Shown piece after piece: positions 33,476 to 40,612 of a DNA stretch of 40,612 nt. Under the pieces are notes generated by a model. That model did not search any database. It worked only from the letters and a program-made list of their open reading frames with translations, and had not been told where the DNA came from. The position numbers and the translations under genes were made by a program. Origin of the DNA: Candidatus Sulfopaludibacter sp. SbA3 (GTDB lineage Bacteria; Acidobacteriota; Vicinamibacteria; Vicinamibacterales; UBA2999); contig CAMCNL010000005.1 of the NCBI GenBank assembly GCA_945876205.1, forward strand, positions 1-40,612. The letters are read 5' to 3'. Within the stretch, counting starts at the first letter, position 1. The number at the start of each line of letters is the position of its first letter.

Positions 33476-34074
33476 TACGCGTTCCTCAGATACTCACCGC
33501 CGCGCATCAGCGACGTGAGGATCTTGTCGTAGTCCTGGCAGCGGCACAGGTTGCCGGAGATGCCGTGGGCGAGCTGCTCGCGCGTGGGATTGGGTTCGGT
33601 CTTGAAGAAACCGACGGCGGCCATCACGAAGCCGGGCATGCAGAAAGCGCACTGGAAGCCCTGCTCGTCGACCACCGCCTGCTGCACGGGATGGAGTGTC
33701 CCGTCGGGGCTCGCGAGACCCTCGATCGTGACGACACTGCGGCCGCGGATGGTGTGCGTGAGCACCGAGCACGAATAGTGCGGCACATCGTCGACCAGCA
33801 CGGTGCAGGCGCCGCACTCGGCGCGATCGCATCCGAGCTTGGTCCCGGTCAGCCCAAGCTTGTAGCGCAGCGTCATCGCCAGCGTTTCCTGCTTCATGAC
33901 GTCGACGCGCCGCGCCTGCCCGTTGATACGCAACGTGATCAGGCGCTCGACGGACCCAGGCGCGGACGTCTGGCCGAAGAGCGGCGCGTTGCCGCGAAAC
34001 AGGTACGCACCGGACGAAGCTACGGCTCCGCCGGCGATCACACCCTTGATGAAATTGCGTCTGGAGACAGACAT
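33475..34074 (-). CDS. Tat-exported [2Fe-2S] subunit
   Basis: A 199-residue small subunit and the first gene of the operon. The N-terminus is a Tat signal (SVSRRNFIKGVIAGGAVASS), unlike cytoplasmic members of the family. Cluster 1 has GCDRAECGACTVLV with a later YSC; cluster 2 has CAFCMPGF and CRCQDY. It hands electrons from the Mo site to FAD. Because only this subunit has a signal, the folded complex is presumably exported as a whole. The 60 bases upstream (34075-34134) hold the operon promoter. Confidence 0.88.
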   Translation of the reverse strand: MSVSRRNFIKGVIAGGAVASSGAYLFRGNAPLFGQTSAPGSVERLITLRINGQARRVDVMKQETLAMTLRYKLGLTGTKLGCDRAECGACTVLVDDVPHYSCSVLTHTIRGRSVVTIEGLASPDGTLHPVQQAVVDEQGFQCAFCMPGFVMAAVGFFKTEPNPTREQLAHGISGNLCRCQDYDKILTSLMRGGEYLRNA

Positions 34075-34134
34075 GGCGTTGATACCTTGGCCGGAACTCT
34101 AAGCTCCGCGACCGTCGGTGTCAACGTTCTTGCT

Positions 34135-34165
34135 GCTTACTGACTGCCTACCGCCTACTGCCTAC
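34135..34165. repeat. Tandem CTACTGC repeat
   Basis: Four imperfect copies of a seven-base unit (as in GCCTACTGCCTACTGC) lie between the operon promoter and the J-domain gene, touching the stop codon of the latter (34162-34164). Confidence 0.6.
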
Positions 34166-34605
34166 TGCAGACCCGTCGCGCCCTGGAGATGCTCGTACGC
34201 CTGGCGCAGGCGGCGAAACAGCGCGGTCAGGCGCTCCTTCTGCTGCTGGGTGCTGCCAGGATGGCGGTCCGGGTGGTACTCGCGTGCCAGCGCCCGGAAG
34301 GCACTCCGCAGCTCCACGTCCGTAAAGTCCGGCGCGAGGTTCGCGCCCAGCCCCACGAGATAGTCGAGCGCGCGCTGCTCAGGCGCCATGAGCGTGCGTT
34401 TCGGCCGAGGACGCGGCGGTGGAGCCTGCCAACGCCTCGAATTGGTGGACGGATGAACCGGCGTGGCCAGGCCGGGATGATTGAAGAAGAAGCCAAGCGG
34501 CGGCGGCGCCGGAAACCCGCCGCGCACGGGCGCGGCAACCTCGGAGACCGGGCAGGCATCGAGCCTTTCCTGAAGAACCTGGCTGAAGTCGAGCCCGCGG
34601 CGCAT
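34162..34605 (-). CDS. J-domain protein with Pro-rich N-terminus
   Basis: A 147-residue protein. Residues 1-72 are Pro/Arg-rich and probably unstructured. Residues 76-145 form a J-domain with helix I (RALDYLVGLG), helix II (ELRSAFRALAREY), the Hsp70-activating HPD at 111-113 and helix III (KERLTALFRRLRQAYEHL). J-domains stimulate the ATPase of DnaK. It lacks the Gly/Phe and zinc-finger regions of DnaJ, so it is a specialised (type III) co-chaperone. The domain is C-terminal, while most simple J-proteins have it first. Confidence 0.78.
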   Translation of the reverse strand: MRRGLDFSQVLQERLDACPVSEVAAPVRGGFPAPPPLGFFFNHPGLATPVHPSTNSRRWQAPPPRPRPKRTLMAPEQRALDYLVGLGANLAPDFTDVELRSAFRALAREYHPDRHPGSTQQQKERLTALFRRLRQAYEHLQGATGLQ

Positions 34606-34637
34606 ATCCTGTCAATCGGCATGGCGGACGGGGACTT

Positions 34638-34772
34638 AAACCACGAAGGTCACGAGCTAGCCACGAAGATCACGAAGCCCAAGAAAGCCTTCGTGCCTTC
34701 GTGGCTTTTCTTCGTGTCTTCGTGGCTATTTCTTCGTGTTCTTCGTGGCTAACCTTCGTAAGCTTCGTGGTT
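34638..34772. repeat. Large CACGAAG-type repeat block (family B)
   Basis: The block has a left part (34638-34680) with units of the form CCACGAAGGTCACGA, and a right part (34687-34772) with at least six inverted units of the form TTCGTGGCT. It can fold as several alternative stems. It lies between the J-domain gene start and the end of the metallohydrolase gene, and is related to the cleaner hairpin at 6144-6219. Confidence 0.75.
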
Positions 34773-34777
34773 GATTT

Positions 34778-36220
34778 CTAGCGGCCGGCCGCCCGGACGA
34801 CGGTCGTGTAGGGGTCGACGCCGCCGTGGACGTGGGCGACCTTCTGGACGTCCAGCTTGAGCCGCGTCACGTTGTCCACCAGGTTGATGGTGTAGGGGCT
34901 GGGCGCCGGCAGCGGCGCGGCCCCGGGGCGCGGCGCGAACGCGTCGGCCTGGATCAGCATCTTCTCCGACGGGATGTAGACCATCAGCAGGCCCTGGGCG
35001 TGCGGATGGTCCTTCACGAGATGGATCTCCAGCGTCATCGTGCCGTCGGTGATGACGCGCTTGTCCTTGACCGTCTCGATGACCGGCGCGCGCGGGTTGC
35101 GCGCCAGGCGATCGGGATTGAGCGTGTGCGGCGCCTTGAAGATCACCTGCTCGTAGTACCGCTTGTGCGTCTCGTGCGTGACGATCGGGACGCCCTCCGC
35201 GACGTACCCGCGGATGCCGCCCGAGTGGTCGGCGTGATGGTGCGTGTTGACCAGGTACTTCACCGGCTTGTTCGGGAACATGCGCTTTGCCTCGGCCAGC
35301 GTGGCCAGCGTGCGCTCGTCGCTTGCCGGACCTTCGACGATGACCGCGTAGTCCTTGAACTCGACGAGGATGCTCTGCGGCGCGCCGAAATTGAGAAACC
35401 AGACGCCTTCGCCGATCTTTTCCGCCTTGATGCTGACCGGCGCCGGAGGCGTCACCGCCGGCGGAGCGCCCTTGCCGATCTCCATCGCCGCCGCGCTGTT
35501 CGGCGTCACCGAGGCGACGTTGACCTCGAGAATCGGGAAGCCGCCCTGCCGCATCACCAGGCGCGACGGGAATTTCACGCCGCCGAAATCCTTGTAGTCG
35601 GAGTAGATCCCCTCGAACAGCGTGTCGCCGGTGAAGCTGACGTCGATCTTCGTCTCGACCCGCTCGACGAGGTTCTGCGCGTTGAGCGTGCCGGTCACCG
35701 CGTATTTGCTGAACGCCGTGAACGACACGAGCGTCTTGCCGCCCGCCTTCGAAACCTTCGCGGTCGCGGCGTTGGCCGCCGCGCCCTTGAGGAAGCCGTG
35801 CGGCGTCAGCCAGAGGTTGACGGCGCCAACCTCCGTGCGTCCATCGACGTTGGTGTTCTGGATGATGTCGCCGGGGATCGGCCGGATGCCGCCCTGCCCC
35901 GTCGCCGGGTTGTATCCGCCGGCGCCGCCGCCGCGGGGCGGGCTCATGTCGTCGATGCGCACGAGTTCCTGCCGCATGGCCGGCACCGTGTAATTCAACA
36001 TCGCCGTGTACTTCGTCACCGTGAAGCGCGGCCACGCACCGCCGGTGATCTCGGCCTGCCCGGTGGGATTGACCGAGCCCGTGCCCGTGTACTGGATGGA
36101 CTGGAGCGTGGACGTCCCCATCGCCTTCGCGGCGGCGTCGATGACGCCGGCCGCATCCTGGCCGACGATCGGCGCGGAGAAGACGGCCGCGGCGAAAACA
36201 ACGAACAGTATTCGACGCAT
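34778..36220 (-). CDS. Secreted metallo-beta-lactamase-fold hydrolase
   Basis: A 480-residue protein with a signal peptide (1-20, ending PIVGQ). Residues 22-255 are an N-terminal domain of the outer-membrane lipoprotein-sorting-like type (IDAAAKAMGTSTLQSIQYTG at its start). A metallo-beta-lactamase domain follows from about 262, with the full metal motif HHHADH (His327-His332), a further His in VTHETHKRYY and DHPHAQGLLMVYIPSEKMLIQADAF. It ends with HVHGGVDP. The substrate is unknown. The ATG at 36220 follows GGAGGCAG. Confidence 0.85.
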   Translation of the reverse strand: MRRILFVVFAAAVFSAPIVGQDAAGVIDAAAKAMGTSTLQSIQYTGTGSVNPTGQAEITGGAWPRFTVTKYTAMLNYTVPAMRQELVRIDDMSPPRGGGAGGYNPATGQGGIRPIPGDIIQNTNVDGRTEVGAVNLWLTPHGFLKGAAANAATAKVSKAGGKTLVSFTAFSKYAVTGTLNAQNLVERVETKIDVSFTGDTLFEGIYSDYKDFGGVKFPSRLVMRQGGFPILEVNVASVTPNSAAAMEIGKGAPPAVTPPAPVSIKAEKIGEGVWFLNFGAPQSILVEFKDYAVIVEGPASDERTLATLAEAKRMFPNKPVKYLVNTHHHADHSGGIRGYVAEGVPIVTHETHKRYYEQVIFKAPHTLNPDRLARNPRAPVIETVKDKRVITDGTMTLEIHLVKDHPHAQGLLMVYIPSEKMLIQADAFAPRPGAAPLPAPSPYTINLVDNVTRLKLDVQKVAHVHGGVDPYTTVVRAAGR

Positions 36221-36303
36221 GACTGCCTCCTCATGCCGGGTCCCCGCCTTCGCGCGTCGCGCTACGGCGCGGCAAGCAGGACCCGGTCTACCACGCATCT
36301 CGA

Positions 36304-36762
36304 TTAGACCGACTGGTGGCGCGCCGTGCTGCTCTTGCTCTCGGAGTCGAGGCCCAACTTCGCGTCGAGGCTCATTTTGCCGGCGCCGAGCACGACGAGC
36401 GCGAGAAGGCCGGTGCCCGCGTCGACCGGATGGGCGCGGCCGCCCTTGAGGCTGCCCGCATTGACGACGTTCTGCGCCGCCGCCACGAACAGGACCGAGA
36501 GGAGAAACATCGCCACCGGGCGCGTGAAGAGGCCGACGAGCAGCAGGATGCCGCCAATCAGCTCACCGAAGGCTGCAAACGCGCCCCAGAAGGTCGGCGC
36601 AAAATTGATCCCGAGCGACGCCATCGCCCTGCCGGTTCCCGCCCAGCCTTCCGGTCCTTCGAGCACTTTCGGAAGTCCGTGGGCAAACACGAATGTGGTT
36701 CCCAATCCGAGGCGGAGGATCAAACCGGCACTACTGGAATACTTACCTAGGGACTTGAACAT
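36304..36762 (-). CDS. DoxX family membrane protein
   Basis: A 152-residue protein with four membrane helices: SAGLILRLGLGTTFVFAHGL, the region FAPTFWGAFAAFGELIGGIL, LLVGLFTRPVAMFLLSVLFV and VDAGTGLLALVVLGAG. The HGLPK motif after helix 1 and GELIGG are family hallmarks. Members include DoxX of archaeal thiosulfate:quinone oxidoreductase and stress-linked membrane proteins; the role here is unknown. The ATG at 36762 has GAGGTGAG right before it; an in-frame GTG two codons upstream is possible. Confidence 0.85.
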   Translation of the reverse strand: MFKSLGKYSSSAGLILRLGLGTTFVFAHGLPKVLEGPEGWAGTGRAMASLGINFAPTFWGAFAAFGELIGGILLLVGLFTRPVAMFLLSVLFVAAAQNVVNAGSLKGGRAHPVDAGTGLLALVVLGAGKMSLDAKLGLDSESKSSTARHQSV

Positions 36763-36840
36763 ACTCACCTCGTTCGGGCTGTTGTGGGACTGCGGGAAAG
36801 ACGGAGCACACGATACGCAGTGCCCCGCCGCCGGTCAAGA

Positions 36841-38361
36841 CTAATTCGTCGCGTTGGTCGCCGCAAGCTGCGCCAGCAGGTCGTCGAGCGCTTTCCTCTC
36901 GAACAGGTGACCGTTGGCGATCACGGCATCGATCCGTCGTGCATTGGCGATCGCGTCGAGCGGGTTCGCGTCGAGGATGACGAAGTCGGCGAGCTTGCCG
37001 GTTTGCACCGTGCCGACGTCCCGCTCGCGCTTGAGCAACCGCGCCGAGCTGCTGGTCGCGGCGACGATCACGTCCGCCGGCGTCAGCCCCGCGTTGTTCA
37101 TCTCGGCCAGGGATTCGTGCAGGCTCCGTCCGGGGATTCTCCAGGCGCCGCCTGAATCAGTGCCGGCCACAAAGTCCACCCCGGCGCGCTTCATGATGAT
37201 GACGATCTCGCGGTTTCGGGCGGTGACGCGCCTGGCGAGCTCCTGATCCCCGGCTGACTGCGGCGGCGGTTCAGTGGCCGCGGCCGCCTGCTGCTGCCAC
37301 CGCGTCCTCAGCGGGTTTGGCACGTAGCGGATCAGGTCGGCACCGCGCTCGCTCTGCACCTTGATGCCGCCGCCCGGCATGAAGGTGGGGCTGAGCCACG
37401 TGTTGTTGCGTTTCAACCGCGCGGCCAGCGCGGCGCATTTCACCGCGTCGTACGACTCGACGGCCATGCGCCGCAGTTCCTGGTTCCTGGTTCCACGTTC
37501 CGGAGGCGGAAGGGCCAGGGCCGCGAGTTGTGCCTTCAGCAACTCGTCTTCGCGCGACGAGCACCCCTCGAGCATCCCGCCCCAGTGTTCGATGCTCCTC
37601 GTCCCCGTGTCCGACATCGTCGCCACCGAGACGCCGGTCGGGACGTGGCCGGTCAGGTAGAGGCCTTGTGCCTTCGCTTCGCTGGCAATCGCGAAGTAGG
37701 CCTCGGGCGTGAGCTCGTTGTGAATCTTGACGTATTCGACGCCGGTCGCCTTGGCCTCGGTCACCGCCGCCTTCGCCTGCGCGGCGCTCGCGACCTGGAA
37801 TGCGCGCGGGATTTCGCCGGCGTTCACCGACCGCCATTCCTCGGCTTCTTCCGTCGCGTCGCGAAACGTCGGCGGCAGCGGCTGGCGCGGGATCAGGCCG
37901 TCCATGTTGCGGCTGCCCATCTCGATGCGCGGACCGAATGCCTCGCCGGCGAGGATCGCCTTCTGGATCTTCTGAAACTGCGGCAGGCCGGCCATGATCC
38001 GCACGCCGGTGACGCCATTGGCGAGCAGCAGCACGTCGCCGTAGGTGTTGAAGCGCGGCACGGCGACCTCGCCGCGCGGGTGCACATGCATGTCCCAGAG
38101 GCCGGGCATGAGGAACTTGCCGCTGCCATCGACGACCTGGGCGCCCTGAGGAATGGCGGCGTTGCCGCCGACCGCCGTGATGCGGTTGCCGGTCACCACG
38201 ACCGTCATGCCGGGGCGCGCGGCCGCACCGGTCCCGTCGATCAGCGTGATGTTGCGAATAATGAGTGCGGGACTTGACGCGCCGAAGCCCGGCGAAGGCG
38301 GCGATTGGGCGTGTGAGACCGCGGACGCAGCGAGCAGGACCGCGACCGCCAGGCCGAGCAT
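36841..38361 (-). CDS. Secreted amidohydrolase
   Basis: A 506-residue metal-dependent hydrolase. It has a signal peptide (1-19, ending SHAQ), a beta-sandwich start, then the TIM-barrel metal ligands: HVH in MPGLWDMHVH (His92, His94), a probable Lys in EYVKIHNEL, GHVPTGVS, SIEHWGG and the Asp in AGTDSGGAW. It ends with the returning sandwich strand GTVQTGKLADFVILDANPLD. Such imidazolonepropionase-like enzymes act on cyclic amides or dipeptides. A short CDS-internal repeat (37472-37498) encodes an ERGTRNQELR segment. It follows a 248-residue secreted protein at a 16-base spacing. Confidence 0.87.
   Translation of the reverse strand: MLGLAVAVLLAASAVSHAQSPPSPGFGASSPALIIRNITLIDGTGAAARPGMTVVVTGNRITAVGGNAAIPQGAQVVDGSGKFLMPGLWDMHVHPRGEVAVPRFNTYGDVLLLANGVTGVRIMAGLPQFQKIQKAILAGEAFGPRIEMGSRNMDGLIPRQPLPPTFRDATEEAEEWRSVNAGEIPRAFQVASAAQAKAAVTEAKATGVEYVKIHNELTPEAYFAIASEAKAQGLYLTGHVPTGVSVATMSDTGTRSIEHWGGMLEGCSSREDELLKAQLAALALPPPERGTRNQELRRMAVESYDAVKCAALAARLKRNNTWLSPTFMPGGGIKVQSERGADLIRYVPNPLRTRWQQQAAAATEPPPQSAGDQELARRVTARNREIVIIMKRAGVDFVAGTDSGGAWRIPGRSLHESLAEMNNAGLTPADVIVAATSSSARLLKRERDVGTVQTGKLADFVILDANPLDAIANARRIDAVIANGHLFERKALDDLLAQLAATNATN
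37472..37498. repeat. Short repeat inside the amidohydrolase gene
   Basis: Repeats of a seven-base unit (GTTCCTG, three copies with a variant fourth) occur in a coding stretch. The minus strand reads GGAACCAGGAACCAGGAAC. It keeps the frame open and falls in a charged loop of the protein. Confidence 0.55.
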
Positions 38362-38377
38362 GAATCGGTTCGTAGCG

Positions 38378-39124
38378 TTACCTCGCCGAGCAGGGCTCGG
38401 GCTTGAAGGTCGCGTTGGCGCCAAGCTTCTTGAAGTGCGTGCTCTGCACGAACGGCTCGCGCAGGTTCTCGGGATCCTTGAGCTCTGACACGACGGTCAG
38501 CCAGAGGTCGCCGTTGGGCGCCGTCATGCGGTGGTAGTACTCGGTCATGGTGGCGTTGCCGCTGTAGGGAACGCCGTTCTTCCGCAGGTATCCCGGGCGC
38601 AGCCGGGTCGTGTCCACCTTCAGCTCGCCGGTGCGCGGCGGGTTCACGGTGTATTGCCACTGGGCCATCGAGTGGCCCTGCCACGACGCTTCGGGTGGCG
38701 GGGGCGCGGCGTTGAAGTGGAACACGCGGGTCTGGTTGCCCGCCTCGAGCTCCATCTTCAACGTCGTGTCGTCCTGCCAACTGATACGAAGGCGGCCAGG
38801 CAGCCGGATGATGCCAGGCGCGCCGTACCCCCTGCACTGCTCACCAGCGGCCTCGTCCCGTGCCGGGTCCCAGCTGTCGGCGAGCTTGCGGCCCGCTGGA
38901 GTCAGCGGCACGCGCAGGTAATCGCCTTTTCTCGGGGTGACCATCCGCTGCGCCCAGTCTTCGCTGATCACCGCCGTATAGGTGCCGGTCATGTCGATCG
39001 CGGGATCGGACTTGGGTGTAGGCGGTGGTCCCTGGGCTCGTCCCCCTCCGCCGCGCTGCGCCTCGATGCGCGCGGCCGCGACCAGCAGCAGCACCGTGAT
39101 GAGTATCAGCCGCGGAGCGCCCAT
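38378..39124 (-). CDS. Secreted protein of unknown function
   Basis: A 248-residue protein with a signal peptide (1-22) followed by a Gly/Arg/Pro-rich start (QRGGGGRAQG) and then a conserved-looking beta-rich domain with two regions: DMTGTYTAVISEDWAQRMVTP and a later TGELKVDTTRLRPGYLRKNG with NATMTEYYHRM. The pattern (TGxWxxxxxEDW, RPGYLRKNG) recurs in acidobacterial secreted proteins of unknown function next to DUF6152 genes. The ATG follows the upstream stop directly, without a gap (TAGATG), so the two are coupled. Confidence 0.65.
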   Translation of the reverse strand: MGAPRLILITVLLLVAAARIEAQRGGGGRAQGPPPTPKSDPAIDMTGTYTAVISEDWAQRMVTPRKGDYLRVPLTPAGRKLADSWDPARDEAAGEQCRGYGAPGIIRLPGRLRISWQDDTTLKMELEAGNQTRVFHFNAAPPPPEASWQGHSMAQWQYTVNPPRTGELKVDTTRLRPGYLRKNGVPYSGNATMTEYYHRMTAPNGDLWLTVVSELKDPENLREPFVQSTHFKKLGANATFKPEPCSAR

Positions 39125-39523
39125 CTAATCGACGACCTCGCCAGCCCGCGCGCCCCAGCCGAATCCATCGGACGCGCGCTTCAGGGTCACCATGTGCAGC
39201 TTGTGGTCGTCCGGCGTGCGCGACGGATTCGCGGTGATGACGACGACGTCGCCGTATTTCAGCGTCGTCCGGGTGACGCCCTGGAAGGTCAGCTGGCCCG
39301 CGCCGCCCCACTCGATCGACCACCGCTGCACGACACCCTTGTCGTCGGGCGCTTCGACGTGCACGAAGGTGTGCGGGTTGCGGAACTGAAACTGCACCAG
39401 CGTCCCTTCGATCTTCACCATCTTGCTGGTGTCGTACTGGGCCGCCTGGGAGTGATGCGCCGATGCGGTCACGCCAAGCAGGCACGCACCGGCCAGGACA
39501 AGAAGCGCCAACTTACGTGTCAT
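39125..39523 (-). CDS. DUF6152 family secreted protein
   Basis: A 132-residue protein with a signal peptide (1-22) ending SAHH, followed by SQAAQYDTSKMVKIEGTLVQ and a FRNPHTFVHVEAPDDKG segment, the signature of DUF6152. It is a small beta-barrel-like exported protein of unknown role. The strand pattern (VQFQFRNPHT) resembles OB-folds. It is translationally coupled to the next gene at 39124, and the preceding metallohydrolase gene ends 21 bases upstream. Confidence 0.78.
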   Translation of the reverse strand: MTRKLALLVLAGACLLGVTASAHHSQAAQYDTSKMVKIEGTLVQFQFRNPHTFVHVEAPDDKGVVQRWSIEWGGAGQLTFQGVTRTTLKYGDVVVITANPSRTPDDHKLHMVTLKRASDGFGWGARAGEVVD

Positions 39524-39544
39524 GAGAGGTTCCTCCTGAGAACA

Positions 39545-40612
39545 CTACTTGTCTTGCTTGCCGCCGAGGGTCTGGTAGACCGCGTCGATGAACGTGTCGG
39601 GAGTCCCGTAGATGCCGTCGAAATCGAGCGTCGGTTTGGCCGCCTTGATCTGGGCCAGCGTCTTGCCGTCTTTCTTCAGATCCTCGATGCGATCGCGGAC
39701 GATCTCAATCATGTTGCGGTAGATCGCGACGTCGGCGGTGTCGCCGAGGCGCCCGTGTCCGCCGATGATCATCGTGCCGCCCTGGTGCCGGCTTTCAGGG
39801 AACGCGATGTCGATCACCTTGTTCAACCCGCCGATCAGCCCGTTCACCGTGCCGCCCTTGGCGACATCGATATTCGGGTAGCGCCCGGGCGTGAAGAGAT
39901 CGCCGGCGCTGATCACATCCGAGTAGCGGAAATGCACGAAGGTATCGGCGTCGGTATTGGCGCCGGGCGCGTGGTACATCTGGATGCCTTCGCCGTTGAT
40001 GTACTGGCTCATCTTGTAGGTCGGAATGTAGTACGTCTCGGTCGGCCACGACCCCTCCGGATACTTGCCGAGGGTCATGCGCTTGAGCATGTTCTCGTGG
40101 CCGATGACGGTCGCCTGAGGTCGCTCGCCCGTGAGGCGCCCGGCTTCGCCGCCGTTGTAGGTCGTGCCGGCCGCGGCAATCTTGGCCGTCCCGCCGTTGT
40201 GGTCGGTGTCAACGGTCGTCTGGATGATCCACCGGATCGGCTTGAGCGGCCTCGGCGACGCGATGATCGCGTTGTACGACGGCCCGGCCCAGCCAAAGGG
40301 CAGAAACGATCCCATGCTTCCCGCCGGGTAGCAGTTGGGTCCGACGCACGTGGTCATCGGCGCTGGAGAGCCAGCCACCATGTGGCCGACCTCATTCACC
40401 TTCTCCAGCATCTTGTCGGCCATCGCCGCCGAACCGGTGTCGACGAGGAGGATGCCGTCGACACCCGCTGAGACGGTGACGTTGCTGCCGCCGCCGAGGA
40501 TCATGAACACGTTTCCACGGATCGGCATGACCTGCAGCGCGGCGCCGCCCTGCTGCGCCCCGCCTCTCTGCTGCGCAGTGGTGAGCGCCCCTGCGATCGC
40601 CACGAGCACGGC
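39545..40612 (-). CDS. Secreted metallo-beta-lactamase-fold protein with altered metal motif (partial)
   Basis: The frame is open at the right edge of the window; about 355 residues are visible, beginning inside a signal peptide (VAIAGALTTAQQ). The fold is recognised from VFMILGGGSNVTVSAGVDGILLVDTG and the motif-like TTVDTDHNGG. The first two His of HxHxDH are replaced by Thr132 and Asp134, counted from the GTG at 40609. Later elements remain: GHENMLKRM, HAPGANTDADTFVHF, a DLFTPGRYP loop and IGGHGRLGD. The protein may bind metal differently or have lost catalysis. Confidence 0.8.
   Translation of the reverse strand, partial: AVLVAIAGALTTAQQRGGAQQGGAALQVMPIRGNVFMILGGGSNVTVSAGVDGILLVDTGSAAMADKMLEKVNEVGHMVAGSPAPMTTCVGPNCYPAGSMGSFLPFGWAGPSYNAIIASPRPLKPIRWIIQTTVDTDHNGGTAKIAAAGTTYNGGEAGRLTGERPQATVIGHENMLKRMTLGKYPEGSWPTETYYIPTYKMSQYINGEGIQMYHAPGANTDADTFVHFRYSDVISAGDLFTPGRYPNIDVAKGGTVNGLIGGLNKVIDIAFPESRHQGGTMIIGGHGRLGDTADVAIYRNMIEIVRDRIEDLKKDGKTLAQIKAAKPTLDFDGIYGTPDTFIDAVYQTLGGKQDK

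Noticed and set aside
34826-36307. Plus-strand open frame of about 490 codons
   Set aside because: It is antisense to the metallo-beta-lactamase-fold gene; composition is Arg/Asp/Val-rich as in other antisense frames.

Overview
This is a GC-rich, gene-dense chromosomal window. Its gene content points to the Acidobacteriota, most plausibly the Vicinamibacteria class. It carries a DUF5916 protein, a quinoprotein dehydrogenase with a cytochrome c domain, an Oar-type TonB-dependent receptor with a carboxypeptidase-like N-terminal domain, two molybdenum hydroxylases of different build, a DUF6152 protein and many secreted or Tat-exported oxidoreductases and hydrolases. Taxonomy is inferred from content only; no marker gene was available for placement.

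Layout. 1-6114: end of a DUF5916 protein, a CHRD/quinoprotein pair, an ABC-F ATPase, and a PhzF-like isomerase coupled to a small acidic protein. 6144-8236: a long hairpin repeat, two operator-like palindromes, a broken efflux operon (first 31 or so codons of an HlyD adaptor joined to the last third of an ABC-2 permease) with its intact CecR-type TetR regulator, and a Tat-exported class II aldolase-like protein. 8237-15667: a rearranged accessory region. A holin-4 superfamily gene and the 3' end of hemD occur twice as direct repeats. Between the copies lies a three-gene signalling module (winged-helix protein, double-domain KaiC ATPase, PocR-like hybrid histidine kinase), and a VapBC45-like toxin-antitoxin pair separates the intact holin gene from the intact hemD. 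15680-18445: an IorAB-type molybdenum hydroxylase. 18446-18763: a tmRNA-like 3' end that looks like an attachment site, plus a gene remnant. 18764-24145: TonB receptor, LVIVD-repeat protein and a metallophosphoesterase lacking its N-terminus. 24714-28614: BrkB-family membrane protein facing an AI-2E-family transporter and a MltB-type lytic transglycosylase. 28689-34074: a tightly packed five-gene operon for a three-subunit, Tat-exported molybdenum hydroxylase with a b-type cytochrome membrane anchor and an unknown fifth protein. 34162-40612: a J-domain protein, two metallo-beta-lactamase-fold proteins (one without two of the usual histidines), a DoxX protein, an amidohydrolase and a small secreted pair including DUF6152.

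The common theme is periplasmic redox chemistry: electrons from the quinoprotein and the two molybdenum enzymes would pass to cytochromes in or at the membrane. Several families of short intergenic repeats with long imperfect hairpins are scattered between genes and in two places run into coding sequence. The best candidates for something undescribed are the KaiC / PocR-kinase / winged-helix module bounded by direct repeats and the five-gene exported molybdenum hydroxylase operon.
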